Assembly: GCA_035574275.1 (NCBI GenBank)
Contig: DATLYY010000073.1
Location: 27,398 to 91,397 of the forward strand
Direction of reading: 5' to 3'
Length of the DNA stretch: 64,000 nt
DNA from: Verrucomicrobiia bacterium
GTDB lineage: Bacteria; Zixibacteria; MSB-5A5; DSPP01
The notes under the pieces are model-generated. The model saw only the letters and a list, made by a program, of their open reading frames with translations, was not told the origin of the DNA and did no database searches. Shown here piece after piece: positions 49,192-57,743 of this stretch. Positions within the stretch are counted from its first letter, which is position 1, and every line of letters starts with the position of its first letter. Position numbers and translations under genes: made by a program.

Positions 49192-50559
49192 TCATTCAGG
49201 GTTTTCCGAAATCCCGTATTCCCGAATCTTCAGCCGCAGCGTATTGCGGTGAATCCCCAAAACCTCCGCCGCGCGGGAGAAATTCCAGCCGACCGATTCC
49301 AAGACCTTGCGGATATGCCGCTTTTCCAATTCCTCCAAGGGCTCCAAACTGTCATCCGAGGTGGAAGAAGGAACCGCCGCTGGGGGCGTTTCACTTTTGA
49401 GCTTCAGGTCTTCGACATTAATCTGCTCCCCCCGCGCCAGAAGCACGGCCCGCTCCAAGGCGTTTTCCAGCTCCCGCACATTCCCCGGCCAGCCGTAGGC
49501 GAGCATCGCCTCGAACGCCACCCGGCTTAGAATTGGGAAGGGCTTTCCCATTTGGGAGGAAAACTTGCGGATAAAATGCTCGGCCAGAACGGCAATATCC
49601 TCCCGACGTTCCCGCAAGGGAGGGATTTTGATGCTGACCACGTTGAGCCGGTAATACAGGTCTTCCCGGAAGGTTTTGGCTTTCACCTTTTCTTCCAAAT
49701 TCTGATGGGTCGCCGCCAAGAAGCGAACGTCGATTTTTACCGTCCCGGTCGCTCCCAGCCGCTCAATCTCCTGTGTTTCCAAGACGCGTAAAAGCTTGGC
49801 TTGAAGGGGAAGGGGCAGGTCGCCAATTTCATCCAGGAAAAAAGTACCGCCGGAGGCCATCTCAAGCTTTCCCGGCTTGGATTTCACCGCTCCGGTGAAG
49901 GCCCCTTTTTCAAAGCCGAAAAGCTCCGATTCCAAAAGCGTCTCCGGCAGGGCGGCCGAATTCAAGGCCACAAACGATTTCTGTGCCCGGGATGAAAGCC
50001 GGTGAATGGCGCGGGCCACCAGTTCCTTGCCCGTGCCGGATTCGCCAAGAATCAACACGGTGGAATTTGATTTCGCCACCCGTGCCACCAAGCTCAAAAC
50101 CTCTTTAATCTTTTCCGATTTTCCCAGAATCAGCTCATCCTTGTAGCCCGCTTCGATTGTTTCTTTGAGAAACTTGTTTTCCGCCAGGAGGAGCTGCCCC
50201 TCGCGCGCTTTTTGCAAGGCGACGGTCAGCTCCTCCAGAGAAACCGGCTTGGTCAAGTAATGGAACGCCCCTTTTTTCAAGGCCTCCACCGCCGTTTCCA
50301 CCGTTCCGAAGGCGGTGATGACAATCACCACGAGCTCCGGGTTCATCTCCTTGAGTTTGACCAAAAGCTCAATGCCGTTCATCTCCGGCATCCGCAAATC
50401 AAGCAGGGCCAAGTCGAAAAGTTTTTCTTCGGCCGCCTTTATTCCTTCCGAAGGCCGCTCGCAGACAGTGACGGCGTACCCCTCCCGTTTCAAAAACCCC
50501 GCCAGCATTTCCCGCTGGGGGGCCTCATCGTCAACGATTAGAAGATGTCCTTTGCTCAT
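49192..50559 (-). CDS. Sigma-54-dependent response regulator, NtrC family
   Basis: A 455-aa activator. The receiver domain has DDE (10-12), phospho-acceptor D54 ([12 protein letters not shown]), Thr (VITAFG) and K104 (YLTKP). The AAA+ domain has Walker A GESGTGKE (172-179), GAFTGA (219-224, sigma-54 contact), Walker B FLDE (241-244) and [17 protein letters not shown] Fis-type HTH ends the protein ([24 protein letters not shown]). So it should activate sigma-54 promoters when phosphorylated by the kinase encoded upstream, whose stop it overlaps by 1 nt (TAATG). Confidence 0.95.
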   Translation of the reverse strand: MSKGHLLIVDDEAPQREMLAGFLKREGYAVTVCERPSEGIKAAEEKLFDLALLDLRMPEMNGIELLVKLKEMNPELVVIVITAFGTVETAVEALKKGAFHYLTKPVSLEELTVALQKAREGQLLLAENKFLKETIEAGYKDELILGKSEKIKEVLSLVARVAKSNSTVLILGESGTGKELVARAIHRLSSRAQKSFVALNSAALPETLLESELFGFEKGAFTGAVKSKPGKLEMASGGTFFLDEIGDLPLPLQAKLLRVLETQEIERLGATGTVKIDVRFLAATHQNLEEKVKAKTFREDLYYRLNVVSIKIPPLRERREDIAVLAEHFIRKFSSQMGKPFPILSRVAFEAMLAYGWPGNVRELENALERAVLLARGEQINVEDLKLKSETPPAAVPSSTSDDSLEPLEELEKRHIRKVLESVGWNFSRAAEVLGIHRNTLRLKIREYGISENPE

Positions 50560-52568
50560 TATGAAAGGCGAAGGTTAACGGTAAAGATCGTTCCTTTTCC
50601 AGGAGCGGTTTGAACCTCGATTTTTCCATTATGCTCGGTAATTATACGATGGGCTATTGCCAGCCCCAGGCCGGTGCCGGCGGCTTTGGTGGTGAAATAG
50701 GGGTCAAAGATTTTTGCCAATACGTCGGCCGGAATCCCCGGCCCATCGTCTTGAACGGTGATTTCCAGCCGGTTTTCGGAGGGGACGGTTCGATTTTTCA
50801 AGGTCAATTGTCCACCTTCCGGAGTCGCTTCGCACCCATTTCGCACCAGGTTAAATAATGCCCTTTTCAGCTGCGAAGCATCGATTTCCAGTTCGATATC
50901 AACGGCAGTATCGGCTTCAACTTTTATACGCTTCGGGTTTCCTTCCAGCTGCGCGGCGGTGATCAGTTCGTTCCAGAAGTTTGACCATTTTGTTTTGATT
51001 TTTTGAAGCTTCTCGCTTCGAACCAGCCCCAAAAACTCCGAGATCGACTGGTTTATCCGCCGGGCTTCCGTTTCCACGGCGGCGACAAACCTTTCAAACT
51101 CGGCCTGGTCGGAAGTAACCGAGAACTCGTTTTTCAACCGCTGGGCGGCAATCGAGATGGTGTTCAGTGGATTCCGAATTTCGTGCGCCACCCCCGCCGC
51201 CAGATTGCCCAAAAGCGCCAGCCGCTCACTTTTCTTGGCCTCCTCCTCCAGCTTCTTTGTCCGAGTCAAATCGCTGATGACCGCCACCGCGCCTTCCAGT
51301 TCCCCGTTCAACCCGAACAAGGGGGAGGAGGAGCCCAAGAGTAATTGCTCTCCCCGTTGAAGCTGCCAACCGCTCTTTGGGCGCCGATTTTTCAGAACAT
51401 CCGCCAATACCAGCTCGTCATTTCGGAAAACATCCGCATATCTTGTTTTGTCGTTCTCCGTAACGCCCAAAAGTTTTTCCGCCTGCCGGTTTGCCAAACC
51501 GATTTTTCCTTGCGCATCAACCACCACCACTGCCGCATCCATATCCTCCAAGATTTTATCGGTCGTTTCCTTTAGCCGCGAAAAACTGGTTTCCAAGGTT
51601 TTTACCGACTCCGTCGAGGCAAAATAGCCGTAGGCCACCAGTCCCAAAAGGAAAAGCAGGGCGGAAAAGAAAATTATCTGATAACGGAAGGAGGCCGAAA
51701 TTGACTGAAACCCTTCCAGCGAGAGCCCGACCCGGAAGAGGGATGTCGGGAAGTCCGGCGCGGAAAACGAATGCACGGCCTCGAAGACCTGATTCCCCTC
51801 GAAATCGGTCAGCCGGGTTGCCAGATGAGGGGAGGAAAGCGCGTTTTCCAAAAAGGGCTCCCCCGGAATGCTGGTCATCCGGGAAACGTCGCGCGAGGCG
51901 AGAATGATTCCCTCCGGCGACTGCAAAACGACGTACGCGACCCCCGGCGAGGCGGCGATTTTTTGAACCAGGTAGCCGATGCCGACCTCGTGTTGAAAAT
52001 TTTTCATAAAGGTCTGGTCGGCCACCAGGTTCACGATTCCCTTGGCCGTGCGTACAAAAACGGCCATCCGCTCCCCGGCCAAAAAATCATCCGGAAGCCG
52101 GTAGGAGAAGGCCCGGTCGCGGTCGCCGTTTTTCAGATAATCGGCCAAGTTTGAATCGAAAACAGGGCTGTAAAAATCGTTTTCCCGGCCGCGCGAATTG
52201 CTGAGCAAAAGTTTCCCGCCTGGAGAAAGAAGGTTGATATAATCCAGCTGCGCCTCGTTGGCGATTTGTGATAGGGCATCGGCCGAAAGGCTGTGGTTTT
52301 CCCACAAGTCGGCGACAAAGTAGCCCAAATCGGAAAGCCTGCTTTCCACCATACTTTCCAAAAGCCGGTTGGCCTTCAGGGCATTCATTGAGGCCAGCGA
52401 AAGCGTTTCCAGAAGCCCTTCCGCCTGCTGGCTCATCAAGGCCAGCAAGTCCCTTTTCGACTTCTGAATTCCAAAAAACGCCAGCCCGGCAAAAAGCACG
52501 GCCAGTATTACAGCGAAAAGCAGGGTGGTTTTAAGCGTCAAAACCCGCTTGAAGGCAGAAGTCGGCAT
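50559..52568 (-). CDS. Membrane sensor histidine kinase, partner of the NtrC-type regulator
   Basis: A 669-aa kinase. TM1 ~13-33, a ~260-residue extracytoplasmic sensor of dCache-like size, TM2 ~297-317, PAS domain ~335-435, HisKA with H462 in AAGVAHEIRNPLNTI, and HATPase with N-box LFNLVRNGCEATP, DDGPGIP and GTGLGLAIAHRI. All catalytic boxes are intact, unlike the protein at 10662. ATG 52568 is preferred to TTG 52577; there is no Shine-Dalgarno, and the candidate promoter would start transcription at the ATG. The signal sensed is unknown. Confidence 0.94.
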   Translation of the reverse strand: MPTSAFKRVLTLKTTLLFAVILAVLFAGLAFFGIQKSKRDLLALMSQQAEGLLETLSLASMNALKANRLLESMVESRLSDLGYFVADLWENHSLSADALSQIANEAQLDYINLLSPGGKLLLSNSRGRENDFYSPVFDSNLADYLKNGDRDRAFSYRLPDDFLAGERMAVFVRTAKGIVNLVADQTFMKNFQHEVGIGYLVQKIAASPGVAYVVLQSPEGIILASRDVSRMTSIPGEPFLENALSSPHLATRLTDFEGNQVFEAVHSFSAPDFPTSLFRVGLSLEGFQSISASFRYQIIFFSALLFLLGLVAYGYFASTESVKTLETSFSRLKETTDKILEDMDAAVVVVDAQGKIGLANRQAEKLLGVTENDKTRYADVFRNDELVLADVLKNRRPKSGWQLQRGEQLLLGSSSPLFGLNGELEGAVAVISDLTRTKKLEEEAKKSERLALLGNLAAGVAHEIRNPLNTISIAAQRLKNEFSVTSDQAEFERFVAAVETEARRINQSISEFLGLVRSEKLQKIKTKWSNFWNELITAAQLEGNPKRIKVEADTAVDIELEIDASQLKRALFNLVRNGCEATPEGGQLTLKNRTVPSENRLEITVQDDGPGIPADVLAKIFDPYFTTKAAGTGLGLAIAHRIITEHNGKIEVQTAPGKGTIFTVNLRLS

Positions 52569-52575
52569 CTGTACC

Positions 52576-52603
52576 AAAGTAGAAAAGCGGAGGGGGAAGT
52601 CAA
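52576..52603 (-). promoter_or_regulatory. Candidate promoter of the two-component operon
   Basis: Minus-strand TTGACT (52603-52598), a 16-nt spacer and TACTTT (52581-52576, weak). Predicted start at ~52569, so the ATG at 52568 would be almost at the 5' end. Confidence 0.4.
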
Positions 52604-52616
52604 GACAACCTTTGCC

Positions 52617-52644
52617 TTGACCGAACCGAACGATAAGCTATACT
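52617..52644 (+). promoter_or_regulatory. Promoter of the 52658 membrane-protein gene
   Basis: TTGACC (52617-52622), a 16-nt spacer and TATACT (52639-52644). Predicted start ~52651 gives a leader of ~7 nt before ATG 52658. It faces the minus-strand -35 at 52603 across 13 bp. Confidence 0.6.
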
Positions 52645-52657
52645 CCGTGCCTCGGTT

Positions 52658-54175
52658 ATGGAGCTTCGCCAGCCCTTTCAGCGTCTGTATCAATCATCCA
52701 CCATCCCTTTCGCGCTGCTTTTGATGGCGCTTGGCTCGCTTTTCGTTTTCCAAAACGACCTGCACAGTTTTCCGTCCGGGCACCACGGCTCCTTGTCTTC
52801 CCACGGTATGACGATTTCCCGCCATCTGTCGCCAGAACATGGTTTTCTGATGTTCAACCGGATGATCCGTACCGAGGACGGCTCAATTCAGTATGACCTG
52901 TACAACCGCTTTCCAATCGGCTCCTTCGCATTAATCCGATTGTTCATCTTGCCGTTTGAAGGCAATTTAAGTATGCAAATTTCAGCGGCGCGGATGCTGA
53001 TGCTTGGTTTTTTTATTGCTGCCGCCATCTTCGCTTACTTTTCCGGTTTACGGCTTACCGGAAACCGCTGGGTTGCGGTTGGGGCAACGCTATTGGCCTT
53101 TTCCTCTTACTACTGTCTTTACTACGACGACATGATTTTCAATGACGTGCCCACGCTTTTCGGACTGTTGTTGACCTTTAATGGTTTGGCTGTGTTTGTG
53201 CAGGAAGGCCGCTTTGCCCAGCTCCTCGTCAAAACGGCCGCCGGGCTTCTTCTCGGCTGGCAGGTGCTCGCCTTGCTCCTGCCGTTCACGCTGTTCGGCT
53301 GTGTTCGTGAATTGTATCTTTCCTGTTCCATTCGTTCGGTACTCAAGAGCCGTTACTTTGTCCTCGGTCTTTTTGCGCTTTTATGCGGCGCGGCCATTCT
53401 CGCCGTCAACTTGACGGGGGAGTATCTGGCCCTCGACGTTCCCTTGACAAAGCTTCCCTCCTTCGGCTCCATTTTGTGGCGTTTCGGCCAGGGCCCGCCG
53501 GAGACCTACGAATCGTATGCCAAATATCTCCGCTGGAAGCATTTTATGGATGAGCAGGCCAACCGCGCGGGGCGAATGTGCATTCCGCATATTCTCGCTC
53601 CCCAAGGGGTCATCCACCGCCAATTCCGTTGGCTGGGATGGCTGGCTTTGCTGACCGGTCTTGCTGGCGCCTTTTTCTCTCGGCACAAAATTCTTATTGT
53701 TAGCTTGGTTCTCTCCGGGCTTTTTTGGGCCTTTCCGATGAAGTACTTCGTGGTTTTTCACGATTTTCAAAGCATTTTCTTCATCGGCATCCCGCTGGTC
53801 TTTTTTTCCATGCTGGCGCATTTTGTGGAGAGGTTCTCCAAGCCCGTTCTGGTTGGTTTTGCGGGCGCGGCGTTTTTGATTTTCATCTCTTCCCAAATCC
53901 ATCTGAATGACAAAAAAGAGGCGGATACCGGAACGAACGTTTTGACCGCCGATTTCCAGCGCATTGCCGACCGGGTGGGGAAGGGAAAAACGATTTTCGT
54001 GGAGGGTGACTATTTCACAATCGGCGGCGCCACGCACGCCGTCGGGTTCTATTTGGCCGGAAATTACTTCTCTACCACTCCAAAAAATGCCGACTTTATT
54101 CTTTCAGAGCAAAAGAACAGGGAATTTGAACTCCTCACTCCGGAAAATACGCGGGTGTTCCTTTACAAACCTTGA
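52658..54175 (+). CDS. Polytopic membrane protein, possibly GT-C glycosyltransferase-like
   Basis: A 505-aa protein not confidently assigned. About ten hydrophobic helices are visible, starting FALLLMALGSLFVF. The first loop (residues ~35-75) holds polar and acidic residues (LSPEHGFLMFNRMIRTEDGSIQYDLYNRFPIG), as in GT-C mannosyltransferases of family 39/83, whose catalytic Asp lies in the first loop. YYDDMIFNDVPTLFGLLLTF resembles the second acidic motif of such enzymes. The C-terminal ~90 residues are soluble. No Shine-Dalgarno; very short leader predicted. Confidence 0.6.
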   Translation: MELRQPFQRLYQSSTIPFALLLMALGSLFVFQNDLHSFPSGHHGSLSSHGMTISRHLSPEHGFLMFNRMIRTEDGSIQYDLYNRFPIGSFALIRLFILPFEGNLSMQISAARMLMLGFFIAAAIFAYFSGLRLTGNRWVAVGATLLAFSSYYCLYYDDMIFNDVPTLFGLLLTFNGLAVFVQEGRFAQLLVKTAAGLLLGWQVLALLLPFTLFGCVRELYLSCSIRSVLKSRYFVLGLFALLCGAAILAVNLTGEYLALDVPLTKLPSFGSILWRFGQGPPETYESYAKYLRWKHFMDEQANRAGRMCIPHILAPQGVIHRQFRWLGWLALLTGLAGAFFSRHKILIVSLVLSGLFWAFPMKYFVVFHDFQSIFFIGIPLVFFSMLAHFVERFSKPVLVGFAGAAFLIFISSQIHLNDKKEADTGTNVLTADFQRIADRVGKGKTIFVEGDYFTIGGATHAVGFYLAGNYFSTTPKNADFILSEQKNREFELLTPENTRVFLYKP

Positions 54176-54187
54176 GGTGTGTTGAAC

Positions 54188-54216
54188 TTGACGGCAGCCG
54201 GGAGGCCTCTTATTAT
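54188..54216 (+). promoter_or_regulatory. Promoter of the 54320 gene
   Basis: TTGACG (54188-54193), a 17-nt spacer and TATTAT (54211-54216), each 5 of 6 to consensus. Leader of ~97 nt ending in GGAGG before ATG 54320. Confidence 0.6.
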
Positions 54217-54319
54217 CCGGCAAAAGGAAACTTTTGATGTTTAGCGGCATTGTCTGGAATGCATGGAAATTTAGGACGACGAATCTTTACTTGAAGCGGT
54301 TTATCGATTGGAGGAAACT

Positions 54320-54892
54320 ATGAGTAAGATGGTTGGAAAAAGTTTTACAGCGGGCGTGTTTCTATTTGCTTGCGGTGCGATCCTCGCGGGTTTTGTCCGG
54401 GCCCAGGAACAAAAGGGAGGCCGTCCGAAGCCCGAGGCCCAGATTGCCGCGATCGCCCGCCTCGGTTATATGGTCGGTGACTGGAGCGGCGAGGGTTGGA
54501 TGGATTTTGGCGGAAATCGGGTCACCTTTCGCGGCACCGAGCAGATTCAGAAAAAACTTGACGGAACGGCCCTCCTTGTGGAAGGGCATTTTTTGGCCAA
54601 GCCGCCCGGTGCGGAAGCCGAAGTTCCCGTCCATAGTACGCTCGGGGTAATCTCGTTCGAGCCGCAGGCAAAGAAATACCAATTTGCCAGTTGGCTGGCG
54701 ACGGGGAGTTCCGGTGAGCGGGAGCTGACCTTGGATTCGGCCGGCTGGCGCTGGCAGATGGAAAGCCCGCGCGGCACCATCCGGTACATTATGAAACTGA
54801 CGGACGCTGGCGCGTGGTTCGAAATCGGCGAACGGTCCTCGGACGGAACAAACTGGCAGAAATTCTTTGAGATGACGCTGCGGAAAAAGTAA
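54320..54892 (+). CDS. Exported DUF1579-like beta-barrel protein
   Basis: A 190-aa protein. ATG 54320 has GGAGG 6 nt upstream and begins a signal peptide (KSFTAGVFLFACGAILAGFVRAQ); the frame from TTG 54308 would cover the ribosome site. The mature part (LGYMVGDWSGEGWMDFGG ... QKKLDGTALLVEGHF) resembles DUF1579/lipocalin-like beta-barrels. Ligand unknown. It ends 12 nt from the convergent transporter gene; no terminator seen between them. Confidence 0.65.
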   Translation: MSKMVGKSFTAGVFLFACGAILAGFVRAQEQKGGRPKPEAQIAAIARLGYMVGDWSGEGWMDFGGNRVTFRGTEQIQKKLDGTALLVEGHFLAKPPGAEAEVPVHSTLGVISFEPQAKKYQFASWLATGSSGERELTLDSAGWRWQMESPRGTIRYIMKLTDAGAWFEIGERSSDGTNWQKFFEMTLRKK

Positions 54893-54904
54893 CGGCCCCG
54901 TGTC

Positions 54905-56134
54905 TTATAACGCTGAAATCACCAGCGAGAGGGAAAGGAAGGTCAAAATTCCCACTGCCGTGACGGTGACGAAATTGACAAATTTCTTGTTGACGTATTT
55001 CCCCATTACCTTCGGCTTGTTGATGATGATGACCATAAAGGCCAAAGTCAGGGGCAAAAGAATTCCGTTCAAAACCTGCGACCAGTACATCACCTTTATA
55101 AGCGGCAGGCCTGGAACGATGACGGTCAAAACCCCCAACAAAATCAAAAGCGAATAAAGCCCGTAAAACTGCGGCGCTTCGGCAAAAGTTTTGTTCACCC
55201 CGTTTTCCCAGCCCATCCCCTCGCACACCACGTAGGCCGTGGAGAGGGGGAGAATCGAGGCGGCAAAAAGGGAGGCGTTTAGAAGACCGAATGAAAATAG
55301 AAAAGCCGCATAATCCCCGGCAAGGGGCCGCAGGGCCAGGGCGGCCTCCTCGGCTGTGGAGACCCGAATGTTCTGGGTGTACAAAGTTGCCGCGCAGGCG
55401 ATGACAATGAAGGCCGCCACGATGGAGACCACCACCGAGCCGGCCAAAACGTCGAGGCGGGAAAACTTCAGATGCTCAATTTTGACGTCTTTTTCCACGA
55501 TGGCGGACTGCAAATAAAACTGCATCCAGGGGGCAATGGTCGTTCCCACCAGGGCGATGAGAATCCCGATTTCGCCGGGATTGAAGTTCATTTTGGGAAC
55601 GGTCAGTCCCCGTACCACCTCGCTCCAGTCCGGCTTGGCCATAAAACCGGTGACGATGTCGGCGGCGTAAAAAAGGGTGGCCAACAAAAAGATTTTTTCC
55701 ACCGATTTATAGGTTCCCTTGACCGCCAGAAGCCACACCAAAATGCCGGCAATCGGCACACTCCATTCGCGGCCTACGCGGAAAATCTCCAAACTGGCGG
55801 CGACGCCGGCAAACTCCGCCACGGTGTTGGCGTAATTGGCGGCAACCAAAATGATTAGAAAGTAAAAGGTGATTTTAACGCCGAATTCCTCGCGGATTAA
55901 ATCGGAAAGCCCCTTCCCCGTCACCACCCCCATCCGGGCGGACATTTCCTGTATCAGGATTAAAAGAAAGGTTATCGGGACGAAGGTCCACAGAAACCGG
56001 TAGCCGAAATGCGCTCCGGCAATGGAGTAGGTGGTAATCCCGCCGGCATCGTTGTCCACGTTGGAAGTGATGAACCCCGGCCCCAAGATGGCCAGAATGA
56101 CGAAGAGCTGCCGCCAGCGGGAGAGAATCTTCAC
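54905..56134 (-). CDS. Nramp-family divalent cation transporter with non-canonical metal site
   Basis: A 409-aa transporter with about eleven helices. The TM1 start ILGPGFITSNVDNDAGGITT is clearly Nramp, but canonical transporters have DPGN where this has DNDAGG (D27-G32). In TM6 (~196-205) the canonical MPH is replaced by APW in GTTIAPWMQFYLQSAIV. Loss of the soft Met ligand is known from Nramp-related magnesium transporters, so Mg2+ or another hard cation may be carried instead of Mn2+/Fe2+. That is inference. The ATG overlaps the stop of the DUF512 gene by 4 nt. Confidence 0.85.
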   Translation of the reverse strand: MKILSRWRQLFVILAILGPGFITSNVDNDAGGITTYSIAGAHFGYRFLWTFVPITFLLILIQEMSARMGVVTGKGLSDLIREEFGVKITFYFLIILVAANYANTVAEFAGVAASLEIFRVGREWSVPIAGILVWLLAVKGTYKSVEKIFLLATLFYAADIVTGFMAKPDWSEVVRGLTVPKMNFNPGEIGILIALVGTTIAPWMQFYLQSAIVEKDVKIEHLKFSRLDVLAGSVVVSIVAAFIVIACAATLYTQNIRVSTAEEAALALRPLAGDYAAFLFSFGLLNASLFAASILPLSTAYVVCEGMGWENGVNKTFAEAPQFYGLYSLLILLGVLTVIVPGLPLIKVMYWSQVLNGILLPLTLAFMVIIINKPKVMGKYVNKKFVNFVTVTAVGILTFLSLSLVISAL

Positions 56135-57465
56135 GCGGAGAAGTTGAACTCGGTTTTCAATTGTTTCCGTTTGCAGTTTGGGTTTTCGACATTCAGAAGT
56201 GTGTCTGCCAAGCTTGTCCCTCCGACGAAAACCGGTATTCCCAAAATTTCCGAAAGTTCGTCGGGGGTCATCTCATCCAGAAAAACGCCGGAAAGATTGA
56301 CGCAGTAGGGGGGAAGCAGAACGGCGTCGAAGTTTCGTCCGGCCTCGGAAATCCCCGCCAGCATGTCTTCCCCTATTAAAAGCCCGGCCGCACCCACGCT
56401 TTGTCCAAAAAACCGGTTTTCGATGCCAATCACTTCTATTTCCAGTCGGGAAGCCCAGTTACGAATTCTTCCGGCGCATTTCGAAAGCGTCGGATAAGCC
56501 GAACGGCCGGTCACGACCAAATAACGCTTTTTCTGCCCCTGTTTGGGAAGCAGTTTGAAACGGGCCTCCGTATCGTCCAGCATATTGCGTATCATCCCGA
56601 TTCCGTTTTCCAACTGCGGAAAGCCGTCGTAATACTCCGCCGATGGCACTTCGCGGTTTGCAATCGTGAACCACTCGTCCGCCGCATAGAGAAAATTTAC
56701 ACCCCATTTGGCCCTGAATTCCTTCTGTCTTTTCTCGATATAGTCAATCATCCGGTTGGCATACCCGGCATCCACCGCCCGCATCGGCTTCAGGTGGCTG
56801 CGATATTGCGTCAACCCCACGGGGACAACGGCCAAGGTCGGCACCATCGGATAATGCGCGGCCATATCGCGTATCGTTTTCTCCAATTCCTCGCCGTCGT
56901 TGAAATCGGGACAAAGCACCACCTGGGCATGCTGCACGATGCCGTGGGAAAAGAAAAACTCCATCAAGGGCATCAGGTCGGGGGCCTTGGGGTTTTCCAG
57001 AAATTCCTTGCGCAGGACTTCGTTGGTGGTGTGAACGGAAACGTAGAGCGGCGAGAGGTGATACTCGATAATCCGGTCGATGTCGGATTGCTTCAGGTTG
57101 GTGAAGGTGACAAACTGTCCGTGCAGAAAGGAAAGCCGGTAATCGTCGTCCTTGATGTAGAGCGAACGGCGCAGCCGGCGGGGGTTCTGGCGGACGAAGC
57201 AGAAGTTGCAGTTGTTCTTGCAGGTGATGATTTTGTCCGCCTCTGGAAGGATTCCCAACTCCTCGTCATACTCCTTTTCGACTTCAAAAAGAATTTCCTC
57301 GCCGTTTTGCTTGCGGATTAAAAGTTCCAACTCCTCCCCGGCGCTCTGAAAGCGCAAATCCAAAAAATCGCCAATCGGGTGCCGGTTGATGGACACCAGT
57401 TCGTCTCCCGTTGAGAGTCCCAATTCGGCGGCTATCGATTTCGGCGCTATCTCACGAATTCTCAT
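56131..57465 (-). CDS. DUF512 radical-SAM-like protein with N-terminal PDZ-like domain
   Basis: A 444-aa protein of the DUF512 family. ATG 57465 (MRIREIAPKSIAAELGLSTGDEL) starts at the PDZ-like domain; the frame runs on to 57567 through the tRNA. A CxxxCxxC cluster motif lies in ITCKNNCNFCFVRQNP, which is the radical-SAM pattern. Conserved DUF512 strings include DDDYRLSFLHGQFVTFTNL, PLYVSVHTTN and LIGEDMLAGI. The substrate is unknown. In many bacteria the gene neighbours der (GTPase), absent here. It may be co-transcribed with tRNA-Gly and is coupled to the Nramp-like gene. Confidence 0.88.
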   Translation of the reverse strand: MRIREIAPKSIAAELGLSTGDELVSINRHPIGDFLDLRFQSAGEELELLIRKQNGEEILFEVEKEYDEELGILPEADKIITCKNNCNFCFVRQNPRRLRRSLYIKDDDYRLSFLHGQFVTFTNLKQSDIDRIIEYHLSPLYVSVHTTNEVLRKEFLENPKAPDLMPLMEFFFSHGIVQHAQVVLCPDFNDGEELEKTIRDMAAHYPMVPTLAVVPVGLTQYRSHLKPMRAVDAGYANRMIDYIEKRQKEFRAKWGVNFLYAADEWFTIANREVPSAEYYDGFPQLENGIGMIRNMLDDTEARFKLLPKQGQKKRYLVVTGRSAYPTLSKCAGRIRNWASRLEIEVIGIENRFFGQSVGAAGLLIGEDMLAGISEAGRNFDAVLLPPYCVNLSGVFLDEMTPDELSEILGIPVFVGGTSLADTLLNVENPNCKRKQLKTEFNFSA

Positions 57466-57534
57466 TTTGCAGTTTCCCGGCTCTTCTTCTGGCTGCCGGC
57501 CCTTTGATGTCGCGCTATCCCGGCAAAAATAAAA

Positions 57535-57606
57535 AGCGGGAGAAGGGAGTCGAACCCTCGACGTCAAGCTTGGGAAGCTTGCATTCTACCGCTGAATTAC
57601 TCCCGC
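57535..57606 (-). tRNA. tRNA-Gly (anticodon CCC)
   Basis: A 72-nt cloverleaf without encoded CCA. Acceptor GCGGGAG/CTCCCGC, D stem ATTC/GAAT, anticodon stem CAAGC/GCTTG with loop TTCCCAA (CCC), T stem GAGGG/CCCTT with loop TTCGACT. A run TTTTTATTTTT follows the 3' end directly, and the DUF512 gene starts 69 nt downstream. Confidence 0.93.
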
Positions 57607-57617
57607 TTGCACCGGAA

Positions 57618-57646
57618 AATTTACGCCCTTTGATACGGACTGTCAA
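57618..57646 (-). promoter_or_regulatory. tRNA-Gly promoter
   Basis: Minus-strand TTGACA (57646-57641), a 17-nt spacer and TAAATT (57623-57618). Predicted start ~57611, five nt before the mature tRNA. The layout matches the tRNA-Ala promoter at 40832-40860. Confidence 0.65.
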
Positions 57647-57743
57647 GGAAAACAGTGGATAAAGGGGTCAAAACCGCCCGCAACCTGCAAATAATTTTCC
57701 TCAATAACCCCCCTTTTTCTTCCGAAACAAGGAATAGAGGACT

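Noticed and set aside
56401..57321. 306-codon plus-strand open frame
   Set aside because: Antisense to the DUF512 gene, which has a clear family signature; a shadow frame.
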